A DNA stretch of 64,000 nt, taken from positions 3,423,899 to 3,487,898 of the forward strand of contig NZ_CP059888.1 of the NCBI RefSeq assembly GCF_016469335.1, in the 5' to 3' direction. This DNA is from Flocculibacter collagenilyticus. GTDB lineage: Bacteria; Pseudomonadota; Gammaproteobacteria; Enterobacterales; Alteromonadaceae. The translations under genes were made by a program, and so were the position numbers. Positions 46,780 to 56,684 of this stretch are shown here, piece after piece. The notes under the pieces were generated by a model. That model ran no database searches. It was not told where the DNA came from and was given only the letters and a program-made list of their open reading frames with translations. The stretch's first letter is position 1. The number at the start of each line of letters is the position of its first letter.

Positions 46780-47646
46780 TTATTGTAGCTGAGACAGTGC
46801 TTTTAATTGCGCTTCACTAAACTGATAAGCGGTATTACAGTATTCGCAAGTAATGGCTATTGCGCCTTGCTCTTCAATCAACTGATTAATTTCAGCAGGG
46901 CCTAAATTAATAATCGCAGCTTCGGATTTCTCGCGTGAACAGCCACACACAAAGCTTACTTTTTGTGGTTCAAATACTTTCGGATTATCTTGGTGATATA
47001 AACGAGTCAATAATTGATTAGGCTCTAATGTCAGTAGCTCGTCTTTTGTAATCGTTTCCGTTAGCGCTTCAAGGTGTCTAAAGTCTTCAATAGATTGTTG
47101 TTTTTCTACTGGTAATACTTGCAGTAACATCCCGCCTGCACGTGGTGAACTCGCCGCAGTATCACTTTCTAACCATAAACGGGTTTCCAATTGTTCAGAC
47201 TGTTTAAAATAATTTTCTAAACATTCCGCCAAGGTATCCGCCGTTAGCTCTACCACCCCTTGATAACGTTCGCCATTTTTCGGTGTGATGGTAATGACCA
47301 TATGCCCATTACCAAGTAACGAAGGAATGTGTGCAGTTGCGCCCTGAAGTTGAGCGTTTTCATTTAACCTTGCCACACCACGCATTTGCTGCAGATGATT
47401 ACCATTTATAACAGCGTATTTTACTGGCCCATCACCTTGCAACTGTACCGCAATATCACCTTCAAATTTTAAAGTGGCCGTTAGCAGTGACGTAGCCGCC
47501 ATTAACTCTGCTAATAGCACTTTAATCGCGTCTGGGTAGTCATGCCCGGCTAAGATATCTGCAAGACTTTGATGTAATTGAACCAACTCACCACGAACGT
47601 GTAAGTCGTCAAAAATATAACGATGAAGTAAATCAGGGTTTTGCAT
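46780..47646 (-). CDS. hslO: Redox-activated chaperone Hsp33
   Basis: A 288-residue Hsp33 with the C-terminal zinc-binding redox switch: Cys234 and Cys236 (CGC) and Cys267 and Cys270 (CEYC). Oxidation releases zinc and turns on holdase activity. Family segment RAGGMLLQVLP is present. It lies 140 bases downstream of hslR on the same strand, as in E. coli. Confidence 0.97.
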   Translation of the reverse strand: MQNPDLLHRYIFDDLHVRGELVQLHQSLADILAGHDYPDAIKVLLAELMAATSLLTATLKFEGDIAVQLQGDGPVKYAVINGNHLQQMRGVARLNENAQLQGATAHIPSLLGNGHMVITITPKNGERYQGVVELTADTLAECLENYFKQSEQLETRLWLESDTAASSPRAGGMLLQVLPVEKQQSIEDFRHLEALTETITKDELLTLEPNQLLTRLYHQDNPKVFEPQKVSFVCGCSREKSEAAIINLGPAEINQLIEEQGAIAITCEYCNTAYQFSEAQLKALSQLQ

Positions 47647-47786
47647 GATAGATACCTATAGCTGCACGCTAGTATTTCTAGCGTAGAATGTTACATATAT
47701 TGAGTCGTGGCGCATTTTACCAAATCACTTTACAGTTTGCACAAATACAATTCAGCCAACTGCACTTTTTAATGTGCCTATGTCGA

Positions 47787-48200
47787 TTAGTCATGATGCT
47801 TTATTTTTAATAACTCACGACGCTGCTTTTTGTCTGGTTTAGTTTCTGGTCGAGGAGAATATAACGTATTATTTTTACGCGCAATTGCACGCTTTTCACG
47901 TTGTTCGATACTTTCTTCCGTTTCAGTGTACATGGTTTGTGCAAACGTAAAATTGCGCCGCTTGTCGGTAATCACATCAATCACCACGGTTTTTTCTTCA
48001 AAGCCAGTCGTTATTTTAATGGTTGCGCCAACATCAACTACCTTACTTGGCTTAACTCGCTGACCGTTATAGTGCACTTTACCCCCTTGCACCATTTCGC
48101 GCGCAATCGAGCGCGTTTTAAAAAAACGAGCCGCCCATAACCACTTATCAATGCGCACTTCAAGCTCATCATGTGCAGTTGCATTTTTTGATTGACTCAC
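47787..48200 (-). CDS. hslR: Heat-shock protein 15 (HslR), S4-domain protein
   Basis: A 137-residue protein with an N-terminal S4 domain (VRIDKWLWAARFFKTRSIAR, VHYNGQRVKPSKVV) and a basic tail. Hsp15 rescues 50S subunits still carrying peptidyl-tRNA. It is next to hslO, the expected partner. Confidence 0.95.
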   Translation of the reverse strand: MSQSKNATAHDELEVRIDKWLWAARFFKTRSIAREMVQGGKVHYNGQRVKPSKVVDVGATIKITTGFEEKTVVIDVITDKRRNFTFAQTMYTETEESIEQREKRAIARKNNTLYSPRPETKPDKKQRRELLKIKHHD

Positions 48201-48399
48201 TACGCGATACCTATTTTATATCTCTAAATTAATGTGTTGGTAAACGTACCAAGCTTATTCACACAATTCAAACCCTCTATGAACGACTGCGCCTAAACCT
48301 TTCTATTTTTTAGCAGTATAACTACGATTAATTGCCATTTTAATCCAACTCAGTAGCAATATAATTATATGATTACTTAACTAGAAATAGAGGTTCAAC

Positions 48400-49095
48400 A
48401 TGATCAAAGTAAGAAAAGCTAACGAGCGAGGCACAACCAACTTTGGTTGGTTAAAAAGCGCTCATACCTTTTCATTTGCGAATTATTACGATCCTAACTA
48501 CACAGGTTTTTCATCTTTGCGGGTACTCAATGATGATTGGGTTGCGCCAAACGCAGGGTTCGATGTTCATACACACCGTAACATGGAGATCATTAGCTAC
48601 GTGATTAACGGCGAAATGATCCATAAAGACAGTGAAGGTAATCAGCACACGCTTGCCGCAGGTGAGTTTCAGTTAATGTCAGCCGGTAGTGGCATTAGTC
48701 ATAGTGAATATAATAAGAGTAAAACACACGCACTCAGTTTTCTTCAAATCTGGATAACACCTGACACCCTTAATGGCGCTCCTAGCTACCAACAACGTCA
48801 CTTTGGGGAAAATTCAGGTTTTACTTTAGTCGCTTCTCCTACCGGAGAAAAAGAAAGCTTGAAAATAAAACAAAATATAAAGTTATATCAATTAGTTTTA
48901 AATAAAGGCCAAGCTACCAGTCTCCCCCTTAACAACAATAAACAAGCATATATACATGTCATTAGAGGCAATGCCGTAATAAATGCTACTGAATTAAATC
49001 AAGGGGATGGCGTTATGCTAATTGACGAGAGTAGTATTCACTTTAAAAACCATCAAAGTACGAATACTAAACTGCTTGTGTTTGATTTTGGTTAG
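48400..49095 (+). CDS. Pirin family protein (YhhW-type quercetin 2,3-dioxygenase)
   Basis: A 231-residue bicupin of the pirin family, at the YhhW length. The N-terminal cupin keeps all metal ligands: His57 and His59 (DVHTHRNMEI), His101 and Glu103 (SGISHSEYN). YhhW has quercetinase activity in vitro; the physiological substrate is unknown. It is monocistronic. Confidence 0.9.
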   Translation: MIKVRKANERGTTNFGWLKSAHTFSFANYYDPNYTGFSSLRVLNDDWVAPNAGFDVHTHRNMEIISYVINGEMIHKDSEGNQHTLAAGEFQLMSAGSGISHSEYNKSKTHALSFLQIWITPDTLNGAPSYQQRHFGENSGFTLVASPTGEKESLKIKQNIKLYQLVLNKGQATSLPLNNNKQAYIHVIRGNAVINATELNQGDGVMLIDESSIHFKNHQSTNTKLLVFDFG

Positions 49096-49117
49096 CCCTT
49101 CTTAATTTTAGACACAA

Positions 49118-49141
49118 AAAAGGCTCCCGAAGGAGCCTTTT
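49118..49141. terminator. Bidirectional terminator between the pirin gene and tuf
   Basis: AAAAGGCTCC and GGAGCCTTTT pair around a CGAA tetraloop, ending 22 bases before the tuf stop. It fits both convergent genes. Confidence 0.93.
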
Positions 49142-49163
49142 GCATTTAGTTATTACTAACTAA

Positions 49164-50348
49164 TTATTCTACGATTGTTGCTACAACACCAGCACCAACA
49201 GTACGACCACCTTCACGGATTGCGAAGCGTAAACCTTCGTCCATCGCGATTGGGCAGATTAGCTCTACTGTCATCTTGATGTTGTCGCCTGGCATTACCA
49301 TTTCTACGCCTTCTGGTAACTCGATGTTACCTGTTACGTCAGTTGTACGGAAGTAGAACTGTGGACGGTAGCCTTTGAAGAATGGTGTATGACGACCACC
49401 TTCATCTTTCGAAAGTACGTATACTTCTGAAGTGAATTTTGTGTGTGGTTGAATTGTACCTGGCTTCGCTAGTACTTGACCACGTTCTACGTCTTCACGC
49501 TTAGTACCACGTAGTAGTGCACCGATGTTCTCACCCGCACGACCTTCGTCTAGTAACTTACGGAACATTTCTACACCAGTACAAGTAGTTGTTGTAGTTT
49601 CTTTAATACCTACGATTTCTACTTCGTCACCTGTGTTGATGATACCGCGCTCTACACGACCTGTTACTACTGTACCACGGCCTTGGATTGAGAATACGTC
49701 TTCGATAGGCATGATGAATGGCTTATCGATGTCACGCTCTGGCTCTGGGATATAAGTATCTAAGTGACCAGCTAGCTCAACAATCTTGTCTTCCCACTCT
49801 TTTTCGCCTTCAAGCGCTTTAAGAGCTGAACCTTGAATTACTGGTAAGTCATCACCTGGGAATTCGTATTCTGAAAGTAGTTCACGTACTTCCATTTCTA
49901 CTAATTCTAGTAACTCTTCGTCGTCTACCATGTCACATTTGTTCATGAATACGATGATGTAAGGTACACCAACCTGACGTGAAAGTAGGATGTGCTCACG
50001 TGTTTGTGGCATTGGGCCGTCTGTCGCCGCTACTACTAAGATAGCGCCGTCCATTTGTGCAGCACCAGTGATCATGTTTTTAACGTAGTCAGCGTGTCCT
50101 GGACAGTCAACGTGCGCGTAGTGACGTGATGGAGTGTCATATTCTACGTGTGACGTTGCGATTGTGATACCACGCTCACGCTCTTCTGGAGCGTTATCGA
50201 TTGATGCGAAGTCTTTTGCTTCACCACCATATACTTTTGCAAGTACGTTAGTGATTGCTGCAGTTAAAGTAGTTTTACCGTGGTCAACGTGACCGATTGT
50301 GCCAACGTTAACGTGCGGTTTCGTACGTTCAAACTTTTCTTTAGCCAT
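49164..50348 (-). CDS. tuf: Elongation factor Tu
   Basis: A 394-residue EF-Tu with G1 [18 protein letters not shown] and NKCD, and the normal three domains. It delivers aminoacyl-tRNA to the ribosome. It is co-transcribed with four tRNA genes upstream, the tufB arrangement. Codon use is strongly biased, in keeping with very high expression. A second tuf in the str operon is likely but outside this window. Confidence 0.98.
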   Translation of the reverse strand: MAKEKFERTKPHVNVGTIGHVDHGKTTLTAAITNVLAKVYGGEAKDFASIDNAPEERERGITIATSHVEYDTPSRHYAHVDCPGHADYVKNMITGAAQMDGAILVVAATDGPMPQTREHILLSRQVGVPYIIVFMNKCDMVDDEELLELVEMEVRELLSEYEFPGDDLPVIQGSALKALEGEKEWEDKIVELAGHLDTYIPEPERDIDKPFIMPIEDVFSIQGRGTVVTGRVERGIINTGDEVEIVGIKETTTTTCTGVEMFRKLLDEGRAGENIGALLRGTKREDVERGQVLAKPGTIQPHTKFTSEVYVLSKDEGGRHTPFFKGYRPQFYFRTTDVTGNIELPEGVEMVMPGDNIKMTVELICPIAMDEGLRFAIREGGRTVGAGVVATIVE

Positions 50349-50447
50349 TTTGAGAGCCTTTTTTCAGTTCAAATAACAAGTTTATAGTGGTTTAGCTTAA
50401 AATTCGCATTTAAGCAATATCATTGACATGAGAGAAGGAAGTAGACG

Positions 50448-50523
50448 TGGTGCTGATAGGCAGATTCGAACTGCCGACCTCACCCTTACCAAGGGTGCGC
50501 TCTACCAACTGAGCTATATCAGC
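50448..50523 (-). tRNA. tRNA-Thr (anticodon GGT)
   Basis: The minus strand folds into a complete cloverleaf starting GCTGATATAGCTC. The anticodon loop is TTGGTAA with anticodon GGT. The T-loop GTTCGAATC and the 3' CCA are encoded. Length is 76. It is nearest to tuf. Confidence 0.97.
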
Positions 50524-50538
50524 GTTCTCCAAGAGAAT

Positions 50539-50613
<75 letters not shown>

Positions 50614-50650
50614 ATCTATCTTCGTATAAACTCATTTCACAATGAAATAA

Positions 50651-50735
50651 TGGTGGAGGGGGCAGGATTCGAACCTGCGAAGGCGGAGCCGTCAGATTTA
50701 CAGTCTGATCCCTTTGGCCACTCGGGAACCCCTCC
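50651..50735 (-). tRNA. tRNA-Tyr (anticodon GTA)
   Basis: An 85-base class II tRNA with a long variable arm, 5' GGAGGGGTTCCCGAG, anticodon loop with GTA in GACTGTAAATC, T-loop GTTCGAATC and encoded CCA. Confidence 0.97.
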
Positions 50736-50751
50736 GAGAATTTTTTATTAA

Positions 50752-50827
<76 letters not shown>

Positions 50828-50846
50828 ACTGCATTAAGTGAGGCGC

Positions 50847-50875
50847 ATTCTAGAGCATAGATTTTGTGAGCGCAA
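50847..50875 (-). promoter_or_regulatory. Promoter of the tRNA-tuf operon with GC-rich discriminator
   Basis: On the minus strand TTGCGC (50870-50875) and TAGAAT (50847-50852) are 17 bases apart. GCGCCTC follows the -10, a GC-rich discriminator typical of stringently controlled stable-RNA promoters, and the first tRNA starts 19 bases after the -10. Confidence 0.75.
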
Positions 50876-50977
50876 CAGTAAAAAACAACTTTTTTTATAT
50901 TTATCGCTTAAATGACCACTTTTTATACACACAACAGCTGAGTGAGCACCGAATAGCAACGCTATAAGGCGTAATAA

Positions 50978-51739
50978 TTACTGTTTGTTTGAAAAACGGG
51001 CTAATCCTTCAAAAACCAGTAATGGCTCAATAGTAGTCTCAATATCGTCAATTCCATTAACGATAAGCGAAGCATTGCCGCCTGTAATCAATATCTTATA
51101 TTCATTACCTGCTAAGCTAATTGCATGACGAATTAATCCACATTGACTCGCAAGCACACCACTCTTCAGCGCTTGAGGTGTATTTTTACCAAACTCATGC
51201 TTAAATTCTGTTTCACTATCGGAAAATACTTTTTTAGTATTTTGGGTAATTGAATTTAGCATTAAATCAATACCCGGTGCTATCCAACCGCCCAAGTGAA
51301 TAGTGCGAGCAGGTAACGCAACTGTTGCATGATGATAACTAACAATATCAACGGTCGTTGCTGTACCCGCATCAACGATAATTAAATTAGTTTCAGGGTA
51401 CTTTTCTACCGACCCTAAAATCGCTAACCAGCGATCGATACCTAACGTTTGATAATTTTTATATGCGCATTCAACCCCAAACGCTTTTTTTTCAGTAACT
51501 ATATGAGTAGTACCTACCCCTCTATTTGCTGCTTCTGCAACAATATCTGAAACACTGTCACAGTGACTCACACTTGCAATATAAATATGCTGAATATCGT
51601 TAAATGGAATATGCGCATATTCGCAGGGAACTCTTATAAATTTCTCTGCACTATTTTTCTTATCTGCATAATATAAGAAGCTTTTACTGGCTGTGTTACC
51701 AATATCTATGAGTAACTGCACTGACTGCTGTTTCGACAT
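50978..51739 (-). CDS. coaX: Type III pantothenate kinase CoaX
   Basis: A 253-residue ASKHA-fold kinase with LLIDIGNTASK, GIDRWLAILG, VDAGTATTVD, LGGWIAPGIDLML and LITGGNA, the type III PanK signature. It phosphorylates pantothenate to start CoA synthesis and is insensitive to CoA feedback in the family. It sits between birA and the tRNA-tuf operon, where Enterobacteria carry the unrelated type I kinase coaA. Confidence 0.95.
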   Translation of the reverse strand: MSKQQSVQLLIDIGNTASKSFLYYADKKNSAEKFIRVPCEYAHIPFNDIQHIYIASVSHCDSVSDIVAEAANRGVGTTHIVTEKKAFGVECAYKNYQTLGIDRWLAILGSVEKYPETNLIIVDAGTATTVDIVSYHHATVALPARTIHLGGWIAPGIDLMLNSITQNTKKVFSDSETEFKHEFGKNTPQALKSGVLASQCGLIRHAISLAGNEYKILITGGNASLIVNGIDDIETTIEPLLVFEGLARFSNKQ

Positions 51740-51819
51740 ATCACCTCGGGTATGAACGCTGTGCTGCTGAATTTAACATAACTTAATAATGGAAATTAGT
51801 TGGTATATTAGTTGGTGTA

Positions 51820-52830
51820 CTAATCGGCATTATTACTTAGTGGTCTGAGACTAATTTCGCCCCCATAGAATACTTTTTCTTCTTGTCCCATTTGTAAACG
51901 TAGCCCACCTTGTTGATCGATACCTTTTGCAGTACCTATTCTTTTGGTGTCTCCCATGATGAGTGCGACTTTTTGATTATAGTAACGATCCACGCTTTGC
52001 CACTCTGGTAACATGTTGACTAAGCCAGTATTGGCAAACTGGTGGATTTTATTACACAAATTATTAATCAAAAGACTGGCAAACTGTGTTTTATCAATAG
52101 GCTGAGCTGAAAAGTCATTTAACGAACACCAAGGCTGTTCAATGTGAGCTATGCTCTGCTGTTCCATAGCAACGTTCACACCGACTCCTATTATTGCAGT
52201 AAAGCTATCGTTTACTTGCCCCTCTAACTCCACTAACACTCCCGCGACTTTGTGGTCATGAATAAGAATATCATTAGGCCATTTCACTTTAGCATCAGCA
52301 ATGTGCATTTGCTGGAGCGTATCAATAAGTGCAAGTGCAACAACCGAACTTAACCCCATTACACTTTGAAAGCCATTATCAAACTTCCACGCCAACGACA
52401 TATACAAATTCGTGCCTAAAGGCGAGTGCCAGTTGCGCCCTCGGCGTCCTCGGCCTTGAGATTGAAATTCACTTATAACAGTATGACCATTACTTAACGT
52501 CGTACCATCGCGAAGTTGGTTAATCAGGTAAGTATTTGTGGATTCGATAATTGGGATCAGTTGAACTTCAGGTACTTGGCTTAAATGTGAATCACTGTTT
52601 GATAAATACGTTTTTATCGTGTCTGGATCAATTAATGATAATGGTGTTGATAACTTATAGCCTTTTCCCGTTACCCGATATATATCTAACCCCATTTCAT
52701 TTAATACTTTAATGTGTTTAGCAACGGCCGCCCGAGATATATTTAATTGTTTACCCAGTTGCTCTCCGGAGCAAAATTCCCCTTGAGCAAGCTGTTTTAA
52801 AATATAATGTCGATTGTCTAACATAATCAT
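51820..52830 (-). CDS. birA: Biotin operon repressor / biotin-protein ligase BirA
   Basis: A 336-residue protein with an N-terminal winged helix-turn-helix (LGKQLNISRAAVAKHIKVL), the catalytic loop GRGRRGRNWHSP and the ligase core KWPNDILIHDHKVAGVLVE. It makes biotinyl-AMP, transfers biotin to AccB and represses biotin genes. It overlaps nothing but is 6 bases from murB on the same strand. The third codon is an alternative start. Confidence 0.96.
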   Translation of the reverse strand: MIMLDNRHYILKQLAQGEFCSGEQLGKQLNISRAAVAKHIKVLNEMGLDIYRVTGKGYKLSTPLSLIDPDTIKTYLSNSDSHLSQVPEVQLIPIIESTNTYLINQLRDGTTLSNGHTVISEFQSQGRGRRGRNWHSPLGTNLYMSLAWKFDNGFQSVMGLSSVVALALIDTLQQMHIADAKVKWPNDILIHDHKVAGVLVELEGQVNDSFTAIIGVGVNVAMEQQSIAHIEQPWCSLNDFSAQPIDKTQFASLLINNLCNKIHQFANTGLVNMLPEWQSVDRYYNQKVALIMGDTKRIGTAKGIDQQGGLRLQMGQEEKVFYGGEISLRPLSNNAD

Positions 52831-52836
52831 TGCCTC

Positions 52837-53895
52837 TTATTCACCTTCGCATTTAGCATTAGCTGTCAGACTATGTGAAGATGACACTGCCGCTAATTTA
52901 ACCTCGCCAGATTGTCCAACTAATCTCACCTCAGGCTCCAATAACACGCCAAATTTATGAAGTACCTGCTCTCGAATCGACATAGCTAAGTTTATAACAT
53001 CCTTCCCACTTGCATGTTGATGATTAATTAATACCAGTGCTTGATTCTGGTGTACCATCGCCCCACCAATGAACATGCCTTTCAACCCCGCTTGATCAAT
53101 TAGCCAGCCTGCGGCAAGTTTAGTGTGACTTTCATCAACGGGATAGCATGGCATGGTAGGGAAGCTTTTAGCTAACTCTTGTGCATATTGCTTAGTCACA
53201 ATAGGGTTTTTAAAAAAGCTGCCCGCATTGGGTATTGCTGTCGGATCAGGTATTTTTTTTTGCCTTATCTCAATGACTTTGTTGTACACTTGCTCAGCAC
53301 TACAATTTTCTGGTAATAGCTTTAACTCACCATAATACTTTTTCGGTTGCCATTGTTTGCTTAATTTCAGCATAACACGAGAGATAATGACATCATGTCG
53401 TAACTCATGCTTGAAAACACTGTCACGATATGAAAATTGACATTCTTGGTTCGAAATACGGATAAACGATTGAGTTGATAAGTCAAAATACTCGACCCAA
53501 TCTACAAACTCACTCAGCTCTGCCCCATACGCGCCGATGTTCTGCATAGGCGCAGCACCAACCGTTCCAGGAATTAATGCTAAATTTTCTAAGCCATTTA
53601 TTCCCTTACGTAATAACTCAGTCACTAATTGATGCCAATTAACACCTGCTTCACAGCAAACCGCATAATGATTACTATATTCTTCTATCTCAATAGCATG
53701 AGTTTTCATCGCGACAACTGCGCCCATAAAGTCATCAATAAACAGGCAATTACTTCCCTGCCCCAATAACCAATAGGGCTCATTACTTGAGAGCTTTTTC
53801 GTAAGTTGAGATAAATCGGAAGTATGGCTAATTTGATGCACAGCCAGTGCATGGTGATTTAATGCAAATGTATGAAGGTGCTTTAAACTAATCAA
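52837..53895 (-). CDS. murB: UDP-N-acetylenolpyruvoylglucosamine reductase MurB
   Basis: A 352-residue type I MurB flavoenzyme with the FAD-binding LLGQGSNCLF, IPGTVGAAPMQNIGAYG and CQFSYRDSVFK, and the catalytic Ser in NAGSFFKNP. It reduces the MurA product to UDP-MurNAc. murB-birA is the conserved order. Confidence 0.96.
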   Translation of the reverse strand: MISLKHLHTFALNHHALAVHQISHTSDLSQLTKKLSSNEPYWLLGQGSNCLFIDDFMGAVVAMKTHAIEIEEYSNHYAVCCEAGVNWHQLVTELLRKGINGLENLALIPGTVGAAPMQNIGAYGAELSEFVDWVEYFDLSTQSFIRISNQECQFSYRDSVFKHELRHDVIISRVMLKLSKQWQPKKYYGELKLLPENCSAEQVYNKVIEIRQKKIPDPTAIPNAGSFFKNPIVTKQYAQELAKSFPTMPCYPVDESHTKLAAGWLIDQAGLKGMFIGGAMVHQNQALVLINHQHASGKDVINLAMSIREQVLHKFGVLLEPEVRLVGQSGEVKLAAVSSSHSLTANAKCEGE

Positions 53896-53943
53896 GAAGA
53901 GGCCTTATTAAATGCATGCTGTAGCACAGCAAAAATTAAGCAC

Positions 53944-56112
53944 TTATGTGCGCAATAACATTCGGTTGATCATACCTCTTCTTCTAACACGTTTACCATA
54001 GCCATATGGTGAGCCTTTCATTTTAACCTTGTTTAACACAACACCTTCAATTTCAACGCCCGTTTGCTGCAAGCGTTCAATTGCATCAATAAAATAATGA
54101 TGGTCGGCTTCTTCGCTATTTACAACCACAATCACGCTATCTACAGCTTTTGCAATAACGAGTGCGTCACTTACCGTATTGACTGGGGGCGTTTCAATGA
54201 AGACTCGGTCATAAGCTTTGCCTAGGTTACGGATCACGTGACCAAAACGCTTTTTAGAAAGAAATACCAGTGGGTTTCTTGCAGGCGTACCTGCACTTAA
54301 TACATTTAAATCCGACAATTGATCGGTATGCACACACTCACTAAATTTAGCCCGTTGTGCAATCAAATTCGTTAAACCTGGATGCTCTTCATCCAAGTTG
54401 AACACTTCACCTATGGACGGTAAGCGTAAATCGGCATCAATCAGCAATACATTTTCGAGCTCGGCAAACGAGAGCGATAAGTTAACTGCAACACTCGATT
54501 TCCCTTCATCAGGCATTGCCGACGTTATAGCCACTACTTTTTTATGCTTAAATTGTGACTGGGTAAGTAATGTGGTTCTTAGGGTGCGAATACTTTCAAC
54601 AAACTGCACATCTGTTTTTTCTTTATGAATACTAATTGGCGAATGAACTGGTACTTTTCTTTTCTCGCCATTTAATTTCGGAATGTAAGATAAAATTGAG
54701 AGGTCTAATCCACGCACCGTATTTTTTAGTTTGGTTAGCTTGTCGAACAATAGTTGCAAAACTACTTGTAAAATCACACTGCCAATCAATGAAACAATAA
54801 AAATAACAATAATCGACAAACTAACTTTGGGCTTAATCGGCTGCTTTGGTAAAACCGCGGCATCAATTAATGCAATGTCAGCAATGTGTGAGGCATTTTT
54901 TAAAATTTCATTTTCTTTGACTTTCGTTAGCAAGGCTTCATAGATTTTTTGATTCGCTTCAATTTCACGATAATAACGAGCGAGATCCATCTGATTACGA
55001 CCTAAATTGCTATGCTCTTCTTTAGCGGAATCTATTTGATTATCGATAGCAATTAAACGCTGTGCAATATTTTGCTGATCGTTTTTTAATGACTCTATAA
55101 GTTGGTGAATCGTCTGCTGCAATTCACTATTTAAAGAATCTAGTCGTGTTTTTTCTGCAATAAACTTTGGATGCTTATGTAAGTAACGCTGGGATATTTG
55201 ATCAAGAACCTTTTGCTGTAAAAATATTTGACGCCTAATATCGGTAATCAAACTATTTTTTAATAGCCATGGTAACTCTAACAATTTATCTAATTTATCT
55301 CGACGTCGGTCAACCTGAACCAAAATTGCGTCAATTTCAGCCAGTTCTTTTTCATTCTTATATTTTTCCGATAAAAGTCGACTTATTTCACGCTGTGACA
55401 AGTTAATTTGACTGTCTACATCTATTAACTTCTTTTCTTTCAAATAAGACTCTAACGTTGCTTCCGACTGCTCTAAATTTGTTTTTAATTCGTTAAGCTG
55501 GTTACTAAGCCACTCAGATGTTTTATCTACATTACCTTGCTTGAACTGCTTTTGGTGCGCTAAAAATGCGGGCGTAATCGCATTAACCACTTGTTGAGCC
55601 AATTGTGGATCATGAGAGTTGAAGTTTAATTTCAATAAATTGGTATCAGCGACTTGGGTAACAGAAAGGTTTTTCAAAAACACATCAATACTATGTTGAA
55701 TATCGACTACTTTCTTGAGTCCATTGTTCGACTTAATCGATTCTTTATATTCATCTATGTAGTGAAGTTCTTGCCCCACAACAAGTGTCTCAATAAATGA
55801 ACGAGAGCGTAAAAAAGCAAGAGTCGTATCCATTTCATCCGATTTATTAGACTTCAGTGATAATACATTTTCAACGACTGATAAATTATCCCCTGAAGAC
55901 CCTAACATGATAGTAGCTGAGGCTTGATAAACCTTCGGCATTTTCAGAATGACAGCTGCGCCTAATAGAGTCATTAATAAACTAAGTAAGATTATTCTAA
56001 ATTTTCGCTCCCACAAAAACACCAATAACTCGTCTAATGCAATTTCATCAGACTGGTTAGCAGCATTGGGTATAAGCGTAGAATAAGACATATTAGAAGA
56101 AGCTTTGCTCAA
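53944..56112 (-). CDS. Wzc-like polysaccharide co-polymerase with tyrosine-kinase domain
   Basis: A 722-residue fusion. A Wzz domain has membrane helix 1 (about 38-57), a long periplasmic coiled-coil region (about 200-400) and helix 2 (about 431-456). A cytosolic BY-kinase follows with Walker A SAMPDEGKSS (531-540) and Walker A' LLIDADLR. It controls polysaccharide chain length and export by autophosphorylation cycles. The C-terminal tyrosine cluster is poor: only two Tyr (SPYGYGKR) before a basic end. Its start overlaps the OPX gene stop by 20 bases. Confidence 0.92.
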   Translation of the reverse strand: MSKASSNMSYSTLIPNAANQSDEIALDELLVFLWERKFRIILLSLLMTLLGAAVILKMPKVYQASATIMLGSSGDNLSVVENVLSLKSNKSDEMDTTLAFLRSRSFIETLVVGQELHYIDEYKESIKSNNGLKKVVDIQHSIDVFLKNLSVTQVADTNLLKLNFNSHDPQLAQQVVNAITPAFLAHQKQFKQGNVDKTSEWLSNQLNELKTNLEQSEATLESYLKEKKLIDVDSQINLSQREISRLLSEKYKNEKELAEIDAILVQVDRRRDKLDKLLELPWLLKNSLITDIRRQIFLQQKVLDQISQRYLHKHPKFIAEKTRLDSLNSELQQTIHQLIESLKNDQQNIAQRLIAIDNQIDSAKEEHSNLGRNQMDLARYYREIEANQKIYEALLTKVKENEILKNASHIADIALIDAAVLPKQPIKPKVSLSIIVIFIVSLIGSVILQVVLQLLFDKLTKLKNTVRGLDLSILSYIPKLNGEKRKVPVHSPISIHKEKTDVQFVESIRTLRTTLLTQSQFKHKKVVAITSAMPDEGKSSVAVNLSLSFAELENVLLIDADLRLPSIGEVFNLDEEHPGLTNLIAQRAKFSECVHTDQLSDLNVLSAGTPARNPLVFLSKKRFGHVIRNLGKAYDRVFIETPPVNTVSDALVIAKAVDSVIVVVNSEEADHHYFIDAIERLQQTGVEIEGVVLNKVKMKGSPYGYGKRVRRRGMINRMLLRT

Positions 56113-56683
56113 TCGTTATGACATCACCAGGGCGTACGCGAGTTCCTTTTTCAGCAAGGGCTGCTTCTTTATTATTTTCTCGTTTTATCGACCAATTTGT
56201 TTTAGACGCACGATCTTTCAACCCCCCTGCGATGGCAATTGCCTGCTCGATGGTTAGTTCACTCTGAAAGTCATAACGACCAGGGCGCTTTACTGCACCG
56301 TGAATGAAAAATGGACGAAATTCCTGAATGACCACCATGACATTAGGGGACACTAAATAACCATCTTTGAGCTTATGTTCTAAACTTTCGCTCAAGCTTT
56401 TCGGTGTTTCACCCGTTACTTGAATCATACCAATGAGGGGGTAGTCTATATATCCTGATTTCCCAATCTTGTTGTTATATGCAAGGTCGGGCTCGTTATA
56501 CACCGATATCTGAATACGATCGCCAATGCCAATCGTGTATTCTTGCTCGACACTATTAAACTGCTCAGTATTAGACGCATCAGCATATGATAATGTACTT
56601 ACACTGAGTAAAAAGCTGATCAGTACAACACCGCAAACCTGCTTTAACATTTGGATCAACGTAACCCCGTTACTAATGAACAT
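56093..56683 (-). CDS. Short Wza-like outer-membrane polysaccharide export (OPX) protein
   Basis: A 196-residue protein with a signal peptide, a poly-export (PES) domain (IGIGDRIQISVYNEPDL to VMVVIQEF) and one SLBB domain (FFIHGAVKRPGRYDF, LTIEQAIAIAGGL). No lipobox Cys and no C-terminal membrane-spanning helix are present, unlike E. coli Wza (379 residues), so it cannot form the outer-membrane pore alone. The start at 56683 is one base past the beta-barrel gene stop; ATG at 56650 is an alternative with a more usual signal peptide. Confidence 0.88.
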   Translation of the reverse strand: MFISNGVTLIQMLKQVCGVVLISFLLSVSTLSYADASNTEQFNSVEQEYTIGIGDRIQISVYNEPDLAYNNKIGKSGYIDYPLIGMIQVTGETPKSLSESLEHKLKDGYLVSPNVMVVIQEFRPFFIHGAVKRPGRYDFQSELTIEQAIAIAGGLKDRASKTNWSIKRENNKEAALAEKGTRVRPGDVITIEQSFF

Positions 56684-56684
56684 A

